27,772 nt of DNA from Caldithrix sp. (GTDB taxonomy: Bacteria; KSB1; UBA2214; DYKH01), in contig DYKH01000070.1 in the NCBI GenBank assembly GCA_020722685.1, positions 1 through 27,772 on the forward strand. The letters are read 5' to 3'. The notes beneath the pieces are model-generated. The model was not told the origin of the DNA. It searched no databases and saw only the letters and a program-made list of their open reading frames with translations. Shown in pieces: positions 14,597 to 21,809 of this stretch (the stretch's first letter is position 1; the number at the start of each line of letters is the position of its first letter). The translations under genes were made by a program, and so were the position numbers.

Positions 14597-15165
14597 TTGT
14601 CAGGTCGGTTGAACCAACAAATCTCTTCCAGCGAGCGCCGCTTTTTCTCGCGCTGCCCGATCACATTCGGATAGCCGACTGCCAGCATGGAGACCGGGCG
14701 GTACTTGCGCGGCAGATCGAGCGCTTTCCGCACGCCTTTCTGACTAAACCAGCCAATCCAGCAGGTGCCGAGTCCCAATTCCTGAGCCTGCAAAACAAAA
14801 TGCTCGCCGGCAATGCCGATGTCGATCAAGTAGTAGTGAATGCCGGTGATCTCTTTGCCGATGCGATTGGCCAGAATATCCAGCTCGGCCAAAATGACAA
14901 CCAGCACCGGCGCCTTTGCCGCCCAACGCGTTGCCCGGTACAGTCCGGAAAAAGCATGTTCGACCAGCCTTGCTTTTAGCATAGGATCGTCTACAATCAC
15001 AAAACGCCAAGGCTGTACATTTTCCGCCGACGGTGCCAGCCGAGCCGCTTCCACGCATTTTAGCAGCAGGTCCCTTTCAACTGGCTGTTGCTGGAATTTA
15101 CGGACACTGCGGCGGCTTTGCGCCAAGGCTAAAAAACTCTCACTCAGGATAGTGGGTTTGTTCAT
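14593..15165 (-). CDS. Nitroreductase family FMN oxidoreductase
   Basis: A 190-residue flavoprotein. 'QSRRSVRKFQQQPVE' is the FMN-phosphate motif near the N terminus, 'APSAENVQPWRFVIV' follows, and 'AGEHFVLQAQELGLGTCWIGWF' is the standard C-terminal half motif. Members reduce nitro compounds, quinones or enones using NAD(P)H; the natural substrate cannot be told. ATG 15165 is preferred to TTG 15180 because the longer form adds only five residues outside the conserved fold. Neither has a strong Shine-Dalgarno. It overlaps the sfsA start by four bases. Confidence 0.9.
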   Translation of the reverse strand: MNKPTILSESFLALAQSRRSVRKFQQQPVERDLLLKCVEAARLAPSAENVQPWRFVIVDDPMLKARLVEHAFSGLYRATRWAAKAPVLVVILAELDILANRIGKEITGIHYYLIDIGIAGEHFVLQAQELGLGTCWIGWFSQKGVRKALDLPRKYRPVSMLAVGYPNVIGQREKKRRSLEEICWFNRPDK

Positions 15166-15235
15166 TGTTATTTTGACCAAAGGTATTCAGATTCCTAGTG
15201 GGCTACGAGTTCACAGAATCATAAGTTTGACACTA

Positions 15236-15982
15236 CTATGAATAATCAATCAGGGTCGCGACCGCGTTGCGCAAGGCCCACGTGAACTCATTCAAAGTCT
15301 GTTTCTCGGAATTCTGCATGAAATCGTCAATGAACAACGGTGAAGCCACACGAAATTTGATTCTCATGGCTGGGCAATAGAAACGCCTGGTGCCGCAAAT
15401 GCCCGCAGGAAAAACCGGAATTCTTCTTATGCCTTCCCGGTACAAATCATGCACCACCTTTGCAGCTCCTAATTTAAAACTTCGGAGTCTGTCAGGGACT
15501 TCAGTGCCGCTCTCCGGGAAAATGCAGACGAGGCGATGGCGCCTCAATGAAGCTTTAGCCTCTGCAAAAAAAGAGCGATCGTGAGCCGATCTTTTCACGG
15601 GAAAAGCGCCGCTGCATGTGACACGGGAAACTAAGAATTGAGCCAGCCTAACATCGAACCAGTGGATCATTCGGCGCAAGATGGGCTTGCGAATATACTG
15701 ATCAAAATAGCGGTCGAGCATCTTACGACATAAGGTAGCATCAAAAAGCTCTTTGGTGGCGGCAAAAGAAACAGGACGGGCTATCATAGAAGAGACTACA
15801 AAAATATCCTTCCAGTTCAAATGATTGGGTGTGATCATCGCCGGGCCGCTTTCAGGTATCTGCTCCAAGCCGCTGCACGCCATTCGCGTCCAGCGAAGAA
15901 AGCGTGCTCCGCGTCTCCGCCAGTGATCATACAGGGATTTTGAAAACGATATCTCTTGGTCAGCCGGAAAACGATGGTTCAT
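15236..15982 (-). CDS. 1-acylglycerol-3-phosphate acyltransferase-like (PlsC/LPLAT) protein
   Basis: A 248-residue acyltransferase. The catalytic HX4D motif is His54-Asp59 in 'TPNHLNWKDIF', and 'CIFPESGTEV' (about 153-162) stands for the FPEGTRS motif that binds glycerol phosphate. 'KLGAAKVVHDLYREGIRRIP' and 'IPVFPAGICG' complete the fold. It likely transfers an acyl chain to a lysophospholipid at the inner membrane, though this fold also serves lipid A or ornithine-lipid synthesis. The motif change from GTR to SGT is a real deviation. It begins nine bases after the deacetylase stop, so the two genes are cotranscribed. Confidence 0.88.
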   Translation of the reverse strand: MNHRFPADQEISFSKSLYDHWRRRGARFLRWTRMACSGLEQIPESGPAMITPNHLNWKDIFVVSSMIARPVSFAATKELFDATLCRKMLDRYFDQYIRKPILRRMIHWFDVRLAQFLVSRVTCSGAFPVKRSAHDRSFFAEAKASLRRHRLVCIFPESGTEVPDRLRSFKLGAAKVVHDLYREGIRRIPVFPAGICGTRRFYCPAMRIKFRVASPLFIDDFMQNSEKQTLNEFTWALRNAVATLIDYS

Positions 15983-15991
15983 TGACGGTTC

Positions 15992-17359
15992 TCAAAGTCG
16001 ATTCATCATTTGCGAGATGGTCACCAATTGATAGCCGCGTTCTTGCAAGCTATCGATGAGTGCGGGCAAAATGTCTGACGGCTGATCGCCGTTGCGCTGC
16101 GTATCGAGATGCATGAGAATGATGCCTCCATTTGCGCCGGATTCTGTCGCGCTGCCAAAATTGAGGATTCTCTGTAAAATCTGGGCGGAGGACTTGTAAG
16201 ATGCAGACGAGGTATCAGCCACCCAATCCAGGGTATCCATGCTCTCACCGTTGCTCCTTCCCATAGTCCATCCTACATGAGAGTATCCTATTTCCGCCGC
16301 CCACAAGCGAATTTGGTGATTGTGCTCACCGTAGGGCGCCCGCCAATAGGGGGCCATTTTTTTGCCCGTCAACTCCGTGAAGCGGTCAGCGGTTCGCCTC
16401 AGTTCTTCGTGCAGCTTTTCCCTCGTGACCCCCGGAAGCGTGTCATGCCGTCTGTTTGCTTCGTATGAGGTCAAGTGCGGGTGACTCCAGGTGTGGTTGC
16501 CGATTTCGTGTCCATCTTTGACCATGCGCTTGACCAGATCTGGATATCTGTTGATGAACGCGCCGGTGAGGAAAATCGTGCAGCGGATATGCTTGGCCGC
16601 CAGATAGTTCAAAATGCGTGAGGCGGCATTATTGCCTGATCCGCCGTCAAAAGTCAACGCAATGTTGGGGCTCCGGCTATTTCCGCGCGAAAAATCCCGA
16701 GCCAAATAGTCCAAGCGTGGACTGCCGTAAGAAGTGGATATCTTTTCCAAGATGGTGGTCAGGCCGTTCGCGTCAATGCCACGAACGATGATCTCGTTGT
16801 TACCGTAGCTCAAGCGGACGTTCTCGAACTGGAATTTGTTTTTCTGCGGCAGCGTGACTGCGGTAATACGGTCGTTGACGATCAGACTGAGCATAACGTT
16901 CTCGGCAGCTTCCCCGGCAATGGTTATGGTGTTTTCCAAAACCATGGCATCCGGTCCTTTAGTGACTACAAAGCCGGAGTCGGCGGCTGCGTCATGTGCC
17001 GGTTTGGACTCCCCCATCTGGCCCGACTGCGACAATCGCAGCAGTCGAATTTCTTTCGACAGGCTGCGCAGTGACAGCAAAATCGCCAGAATGAGGACAG
17101 CGAAGACAAGATCGACGAAGACGCGGGAAAACCTGAGCTGAATGCGTGGCAAACGGGGCTTCCGTTTGAATAGGGGCTTCTTGCCAGAGTATTTGGCCAT
17201 GACTGCCGCGGCTTGAAGCAGCCCCTTAAATAAGCAGCGCAGGCTGCAAAAGGTCCTTTGCATGAATTGCAACTGACACTCATCGCAGACATACGCGTGA
17301 CAATACTGGCACCTCTTCCTGCTCTTGATTTCGGGATGATTCTTGCAAAAGTGTTCCAT
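15992..17359 (-). CDS. Membrane-anchored polysaccharide deacetylase with N-terminal zinc finger
   Basis: A 455-residue fusion. Residues 5-42 hold a B-box-like zinc site (Cys5, His8, Cys17, Cys20, Cys25, Cys28, Cys38, Cys42). One membrane helix spans about 80-98. A beta-sandwich-like linker ('GEAAENVMLSLIVNDR', 'YGNNEIIVRGID') covers about 130-212, and a NodB/CE4 domain about 230-455. The CE4 motifs are 'LTFDGGSGNN' (Asp238; the second metal-site Asp of TFDDG is Gly), 'HTWSH' (289-293), 'RAPYG' (340-344), 'DTLDWVAD' and 'LMHLD' (His417). The likely role is removing acetyl groups from peptidoglycan or an exopolysaccharide outside the membrane. ATG 17359 has AGAGGA eight bases upstream. It leads a four-gene run. 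Confidence 0.9.
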   Translation of the reverse strand: MEHFCKNHPEIKSRKRCQYCHAYVCDECQLQFMQRTFCSLRCLFKGLLQAAAVMAKYSGKKPLFKRKPRLPRIQLRFSRVFVDLVFAVLILAILLSLRSLSKEIRLLRLSQSGQMGESKPAHDAAADSGFVVTKGPDAMVLENTITIAGEAAENVMLSLIVNDRITAVTLPQKNKFQFENVRLSYGNNEIIVRGIDANGLTTILEKISTSYGSPRLDYLARDFSRGNSRSPNIALTFDGGSGNNAASRILNYLAAKHIRCTIFLTGAFINRYPDLVKRMVKDGHEIGNHTWSHPHLTSYEANRRHDTLPGVTREKLHEELRRTADRFTELTGKKMAPYWRAPYGEHNHQIRLWAAEIGYSHVGWTMGRSNGESMDTLDWVADTSSASYKSSAQILQRILNFGSATESGANGGIILMHLDTQRNGDQPSDILPALIDSLQERGYQLVTISQMMNRL

Positions 17360-17752
17360 GCTTGATCCTCTTTCTTGCACCACAAATTACCAAAATTGGC
17401 TTGAAAAGCAAGCAAAATGCCGGAATTTTTTTGTGGTGTTTGAAAAAGGTAACAGTTCAGCCTTTTAACGAGAAAAGGCGTCCTTGCGCCAAGGCGAATG
17501 AGGAAGCTTTTTGGCCTCCGGTCTCCATACGATTTCTCGTTCTCCGAGGCGAACCAGAAATGACCACGTATCTGAGCCGTTACGAAAAAGTCGGCTTTCT
17601 TTTCCTGATGCCCAGGTGTCGATTGCGATGGGGTCGCCATGGGGTAGGAGACATGCGGATAAAGAAATCATTTGAAGTTGAGGCAATAAATTCCTATAAT
17701 TGGCCTGAGCCACGAATTCTCCTCATCCTGCAAAAAATCTAAGGAAATGCCT
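17360..17752. other. Divergent intergenic region
   Basis: A stretch of 393 bases between the deacetylase (-) and MEMO (+) genes. It holds the sigma-70 promoter at 17672-17700 and a small hairpin (CCTTTT/AAAAGG) near 17460-17477. An 82-codon open frame on the - strand (17713 to 17465) has GTG preceded by GAGGAG at five bases. Its product ends '..FLVRLGEREIVWRPEAKK' and is not recognised. It overlaps the promoter and may be a chance frame or a gene remnant. Confidence 0.4.
17672..17700 (+). promoter_or_regulatory. Sigma-70 type promoter for the MEMO/methyltransferase pair
   Basis: TTGAAG (17672-17677) and a perfect TATAAT (17695-17700) are separated by the ideal 17 bases. The predicted transcript start near 17707 leaves a leader of about 45 bases before the ATG at 17753. 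It is the best match to the consensus promoter that I found in the window. Confidence 0.7.
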
Positions 17753-18667
17753 ATGAGTGGAGCAGACGCAAAAGTACGCGAGGCCGCTTGGGACGGGCAG
17801 TTTTATCCGGCCAATCCGCTAACCTTGGAACGGATGATCCAACGTTTCCTTGACCTGGCGCCTGAAGTAGCCCACGAGGGTGAGATTGTCGGCATTATCG
17901 CTCCTCACGCGGGTTATGAATACTCCGGACGTACGGCTGCCGCGGCCTATAAGCAAATCTTGGGGCAGAGCTATCAATCCGTAATCGTCATCGCCCCAAG
18001 CCACGCCGATATGTTCCCTGGCGCATCGATTTACGACGGCGATTATTATGCCACGCCATTGGGCAAGGTCGCCATCGACAAGGAACTGTCGGCCGCTATC
18101 AGCAATTGTTCGCCGTCCCTGCACCTTTCGGAAAGAGGCCACCACGATTTGGGCGGACGAGCAGAGCATTCTCTGGAAGTTCACCTTCCCTTTTTGCAGC
18201 AAGTGCTCCGCGCCGGTTTCAAACTGGTTGCCATCGTCTTGCACGATTATAGTGCAACCAATTGCCAAACTCTCGCGGATGCACTGGCTTCGACGATTGC
18301 CGACCGGCGGGTTCTGCTGGTAGCCAGCTCGGACTTGTATCACGGTTATTCCCCGGAGAAATGCAAGGCGATTGACAGCAAAACACTGCACAGCATCGAA
18401 GCTTTTGATCCGCTGGAGTTCCTGACTGGTGCACAGGAAGATGTCTACCAGGCCTGCGGAGCCGGTCCCATAACGGTCATGCTCCTGGCAGCGAAAAAGA
18501 TTGGTGCGACCAAGGTAAAGGTGATCGCGCAGACGAATTCCGCCGAGGCAACCGGACAAAAAAGCGGCTGGACCGTCGGATATGCTGCCGTTTTGGTCAC
18601 CAGACCGTTCCGCCAGCAAATAGGCGATGCCGGCAAGGAATCAGCAGCGGCGAAATTGGGATCATGA
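17753..18667 (+). CDS. amrB: MEMO1 family protein (AmmeMemoRadiSam system protein B)
   Basis: A 304-residue protein of the LigB/MEMO fold. The metal-site positions known from human MEMO1 are visible: His52 in 'APHAGYEYSG', His84 in 'APSHADMF' and Cys235 in 'QACGAGPI'. 'AEHSLEVHLPF' and 'ASSDLYHGY' are the other conserved blocks. The biochemical role in bacteria is unresolved; copper or iron binding and redox activity are reported for the human protein. ATG 17753 has AAGGA seven bases upstream, better than ATG 17747. Usually it neighbours an AMMECR1 gene and a radical-SAM gene, but neither is here. Its stop overlaps the methyltransferase start as ATGA. Confidence 0.93.
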   Translation: MSGADAKVREAAWDGQFYPANPLTLERMIQRFLDLAPEVAHEGEIVGIIAPHAGYEYSGRTAAAAYKQILGQSYQSVIVIAPSHADMFPGASIYDGDYYATPLGKVAIDKELSAAISNCSPSLHLSERGHHDLGGRAEHSLEVHLPFLQQVLRAGFKLVAIVLHDYSATNCQTLADALASTIADRRVLLVASSDLYHGYSPEKCKAIDSKTLHSIEAFDPLEFLTGAQEDVYQACGAGPITVMLLAAKKIGATKVKVIAQTNSAEATGQKSGWTVGYAAVLVTRPFRQQIGDAGKESAAAKLGS

Positions 18668-19473
18668 ACAGCGGTTACGTCCATGGCTACGAGCCGAGGG
18701 AGAACGTCCGATTGCAGGATCAAGCTTGCACTCTCGTCGATCTGCTGCATTTCGATACCTCTTATCCCGCCGGGAGTCGCGTCTTGGAGGCCGGTTGCGG
18801 CGTGGGCGCGCAGACTGTCACCCTTGCGGGTAACAGTCCCGATGCGCTCATCACTTCGATTGACATATCCGAGGCTTCTATTGGCGAAGCCAAGCGAAGG
18901 GTCACGGCGGCCGGACTGACCAACGTGCAGCTCCAGCGGGCAGATATTTTCAATTTGCCCTTTACGCCAGGCTCTTTCGACCACGCTTTCGTCTGCTTTG
19001 TTCTGGAACATCTGCCGAACCCAATAGCGGCTTTGCTGGCTTTAAGAAGCCGGCTTCGAATAGGCGGCACAATTACCGTTATCGAAGGAGATCATGGCTC
19101 GGCCTACTTTTATCCTGATAGCGAAGCGGCGCGTAGGGCGATTCGATGTCAAGTGGAGCTGCAGCGGCGATGCGGCGGCAATGCCATGATCGGCAGGGAA
19201 TTGTACCCGCTGTTGTGCAAGGCCGGTTTTCACTCGGTCCGTGTTTCCCCACGAATGGTGTACGCTGACGCCAACAGGCCTGAGTTGGTGGACGGTTTTA
19301 CCAAGAAAACGTTCACTCCCATGATCGAAGGCGTTCGCGAATCGGCTTTGGAAGCGGGCCTCGTTCAGGAGCCGGTTTTTGACAAGGGAATCAAAGACCT
19401 TTATCGAACCACAGAGCCGGACGGCGTTTTTTGTTATACTTTTTTCAAAGCCTTTGGAGTAAAGTGCGCATGA
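18664..19473 (+). CDS. Class I SAM-dependent methyltransferase
   Basis: A 269-residue enzyme with the Rossmann-like SAM fold. Motif I is 'VLEAGCGVGAQTVTLA', the acidic ribose-binding strand ends 'SIDISEASIGEAKRR', and then come 'QRADIFNLPFTPGSFDHAF' and 'VLEHLPNPIAALLALR'. The C-terminal ~100 residues are less typical and probably bind the substrate, which cannot be named; small-molecule methyltransferases of the UbiE/MenG type are the nearest in feel. It shares ATGA with the MEMO gene, so the two proteins are probably made together. This is an unusual pairing given the missing AmmeMemoRadiSam partners. Confidence 0.88.
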   Translation: MNSGYVHGYEPRENVRLQDQACTLVDLLHFDTSYPAGSRVLEAGCGVGAQTVTLAGNSPDALITSIDISEASIGEAKRRVTAAGLTNVQLQRADIFNLPFTPGSFDHAFVCFVLEHLPNPIAALLALRSRLRIGGTITVIEGDHGSAYFYPDSEAARRAIRCQVELQRRCGGNAMIGRELYPLLCKAGFHSVRVSPRMVYADANRPELVDGFTKKTFTPMIEGVRESALEAGLVQEPVFDKGIKDLYRTTEPDGVFCYTFFKAFGVKCA

Positions 19474-19838
19474 CCGGGTAGGTTTTTCCATCGGGCCGGG
19501 CAATGAATGTGTTTGATTCGACGGCAAACTATCGGACTCAACGACCGCATTGGGAGTCGGTACCCTGGCCGCAGCGGAGCAAAACTCCGGTTCTCACCGC
19601 GATGATTTTGGCGGAAGATGCAGCGTGAATCCGGTGTTTTCTGTTGCGAAAGCCTGAAGCGAGAGCGTGTTTGGCTCATTTTGACGATTTCAGATCCTCT
19701 TATCAGGGAAAAGCAAAGCCACCCAACAATGAAGAGAAGCGTCGACCAAGGACGACGCGTTGATGAAACACCAACCAAGGCATTTGTCTACCCAGCCTTG
19801 ATTGCTTGGTGGCTTGGATCATATGGAGGGCGAATGGC
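19474..19838. other. Intergenic region between the methyltransferase and DUF2520 genes
   Basis: A stretch of 365 bases without a convincing gene. It contains a 5-bp hairpin with loop CAAAA (CGGAG/CTCCG, 19575-19589) and a 6-bp inverted repeat (CAAGGC/GCCTTG, 19776-19800). The latter can pair alternatively with TTGGT near 19806, just ahead of the GGAGGG Shine-Dalgarno. No consensus promoter or known riboswitch core is recognised. Short open frames here lack Shine-Dalgarno sites. Confidence 0.35.
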
Positions 19839-20732
19839 GTGAACGAAAAAATTGGAATTATCGGCGCAGGACGATTGGGCCAAAGTTTGGCGCGCGCATT
19901 GTGCGAAGCCGGATGCTCTGTGCAAGCCATTTACGATGCCGATGAAACGCGGGCAAAATGCTGCGTCGCTTTGTGCGGCGACACAACGCAATCCTTGCCG
20001 CTGGAAGCCTTTCCGACTGATCTGACTCTTCTCTTCATAGCAGTGCCGGATGATTCGGTTACCGAGCTAGTGGAAAAGCTCTCACATACCAGCTTCATCT
20101 CGCTGGATACGATCGTCGCTCACACTTCCGGCGTGCTGCTTTCGGCTGTGTTGGCTCCCTTGCGCCCTCAGACCGAGTTGTTGGCCGCCGTGCATCCGGT
20201 ACAGACTCTGACCAGCTCGCCGGACGACTGGCAACGACTCTTTGGCATCTACTATGGCGTTGAAGGTCATTATCGAGCTCTTCCTCGGCTGCGAGCGCTG
20301 GTGCAGAAACTCCGCGGCAAGATTTTCATTATCCCTCAGAAGCAAAAGGCGCTGTACCACATCGGCTGCGTTTTTGCTTCCAACTATCTCATTAGCGTAG
20401 AAGCAGTCGCCATCCGTATTATGGAACAGGTGGGTTTTACCGAATCCGAAGCCATTAGCATTTTGGAGCCGTTGGTTTTGGCATCCTTGGACAATATCAA
20501 AAAGCGAGGAATAGCGCGGGCGCTTTCCGGGCCTATCGTCCGCGGCGACATCGGCACGGTCGCGCGACACATCGAGGAGCTGGGAAAAACCGTGCCGGCC
20601 CTGGTGCCGACCTACATGACTCTTGGTCAAATATCCATCGATCTCGCCGAGTCCCATCTTCCCAGCCAAAAGGAAAAACTACAGGGTTTGCGACGCTTCA
20701 TTACCCAGAAGCAGCAGGAGCTCCAAATCTAA
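19839..20732 (+). CDS. DUF2520-containing Rossmann oxidoreductase
   Basis: A 297-residue protein with an N-terminal dinucleotide fold ('KIGIIGAGRLGQSLARALCE', then 'LLFIAVPDDSVTELV') and 'AHTSGVLLSAVL' and 'AAVHPVQTL', typical of the Rossmann-like plus DUF2520 architecture. The C-terminal helical domain includes 'FASNYLISVEAVA' and 'GPIVRGDIGTVARHI'. The reaction is not established. Related folds include ketopantoate reductase and pyrroline-5-carboxylate reductase. GTG 19839 is chosen because GGAGGG lies eight bases upstream; the frame is open to 19806. It ends two bases before the PHP phosphatase start, so they are likely an operon. Confidence 0.9.
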   Translation: MNEKIGIIGAGRLGQSLARALCEAGCSVQAIYDADETRAKCCVALCGDTTQSLPLEAFPTDLTLLFIAVPDDSVTELVEKLSHTSFISLDTIVAHTSGVLLSAVLAPLRPQTELLAAVHPVQTLTSSPDDWQRLFGIYYGVEGHYRALPRLRALVQKLRGKIFIIPQKQKALYHIGCVFASNYLISVEAVAIRIMEQVGFTESEAISILEPLVLASLDNIKKRGIARALSGPIVRGDIGTVARHIEELGKTVPALVPTYMTLGQISIDLAESHLPSQKEKLQGLRRFITQKQQELQI

Positions 20733-20734
20733 CA

Positions 20735-21526
20735 ATGAATGATTATCATCTCCACTCCTACCTATGCAAACATGGAGAAGGTCGAATTCGAGACTACGTT
20801 GAGGCCGCGTTGGCCAAGGGTTTGCGGGAGATCGGTTTTGCTGAACATATGCCGGTGCCCGGTCTGTACGACCCGGATGGGCGCATGACCATCGAAGAGT
20901 TCCCCGTTTATCTGCATGACGTTGCCGAAGCGCAGCGAAGCTATCCGGACATCAAAATCAGGTTAGGGATTGAAGCCGAGTACATGCCGTCGCGGCTCGA
21001 CTTTATTCGAGATTTCTTGGCGCAGCATCCCTTTGACTTTGTGATCGGCTCCGTGCATTTTCTCGATGATTGGGATTTCACCAATCCGGCGCATGCGCAC
21101 AGGTTTCCCGACTATGGAGTGGATGAGACATTTCGCGCCTACTACCGGCTGTTGGCAAAAGCTGCTGCCAGCGGCTTGTACGACGTCATCGGCCACTTTG
21201 ACATCCCGAAAAAGTTTGGTCACGTTCCGGCGCAAGACTTGTCTGAGGAAATTGAGAGAGCTTTGCAGATCATCAAAAAGGAGAATTTGGCGCTGGACGT
21301 TAATACTTCGGGCCTGCGCAAGCCTGTGAGAGAGATACATCCTTCGCCGGCGATCCTGCGACGCGCATTTGCTCTGGGCATTCCTATCGTCATCGGCAGC
21401 GACGCGCACCATCCAAAAGAGGTGGCTCACCATTTTGCGGAGACTTGTACTGTAATTCGGGAAATTGGCTATCAGCAAGCCTGCACCTTCGCACAGCGGA
21501 AACGGCTGCTGGTGGCACTTGACTAA
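20735..21526 (+). CDS. PHP-domain phosphatase, histidinol-phosphatase (HisJ/HisK) family
   Basis: A 263-residue metal-dependent phosphoesterase. The PHP signature residues are visible: 'DYHLHSYLCKHGEG' at the N terminus, 'GFAEHMP', Glu in 'LGIEAEYMPS', 'GSVHFLDDWDF', 'VIGHFDIPKKFG' and the C-terminal 'GSDAHHPKEV'. The spacing fits histidinol-phosphatase of the PHP type, which releases histidinol in histidine synthesis. No other his gene is present in the window, so a related phosphoesterase is possible. It follows the DUF2520 gene by two bases and is the end of that small operon. Confidence 0.87.
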   Translation: MNDYHLHSYLCKHGEGRIRDYVEAALAKGLREIGFAEHMPVPGLYDPDGRMTIEEFPVYLHDVAEAQRSYPDIKIRLGIEAEYMPSRLDFIRDFLAQHPFDFVIGSVHFLDDWDFTNPAHAHRFPDYGVDETFRAYYRLLAKAAASGLYDVIGHFDIPKKFGHVPAQDLSEEIERALQIIKKENLALDVNTSGLRKPVREIHPSPAILRRAFALGIPIVIGSDAHHPKEVAHHFAETCTVIREIGYQQACTFAQRKRLLVALD

Positions 21527-21677
21527 GACTGATTGGCCGCCGGAAACAATCTGAATTGGTAAAATCTCTCTTTTAGCGCCGGACCTCAAAAATTTCCCAA
21601 GCCTTTCAGGCCTAAAATGGGTGCTGATTAGCGGCTGGAAGAGCCTTGGCAATTTATTAGTTTTTAATAATCGATCA

Positions 21678-21760
21678 CAGGATGCGGTTACCCCTGCAGA
21701 TGCAGGGTTCTCCTTCTGCCGTGCAATGTAAAGGAGATTCCTGCATCCGCAAGAATGACA
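21678..21760. repeat. Palindromic dispersed repeat (REP/MITE-like)
   Basis: The left arm GCAGATGCAGGGTTCTCCTT (21697-21716) is nearly the reverse complement of the right arm ending in CTGCATCCGC (about 21731-21750); 17 of 20 bases agree, with a loop of about 15 bases. The right end, TGCATCCGCAAGAATGACA, recurs with two changes at the very start of the window. It lies in the gap between the PHP phosphatase and dGTPase genes and encodes nothing visible. Confidence 0.6.
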
Positions 21761-21809
21761 GCACTGGCAGGGCACCCCGTGATAGGTCACGTTTGACAAC
21801 TTAGCCAAG

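Noticed and set aside
17362..17742. 126-codon + strand ORF in the divergent intergenic region
   Set aside because: It contains the MEMO promoter, ends just before the MEMO start, lacks a Shine-Dalgarno and has an unlikely composition.
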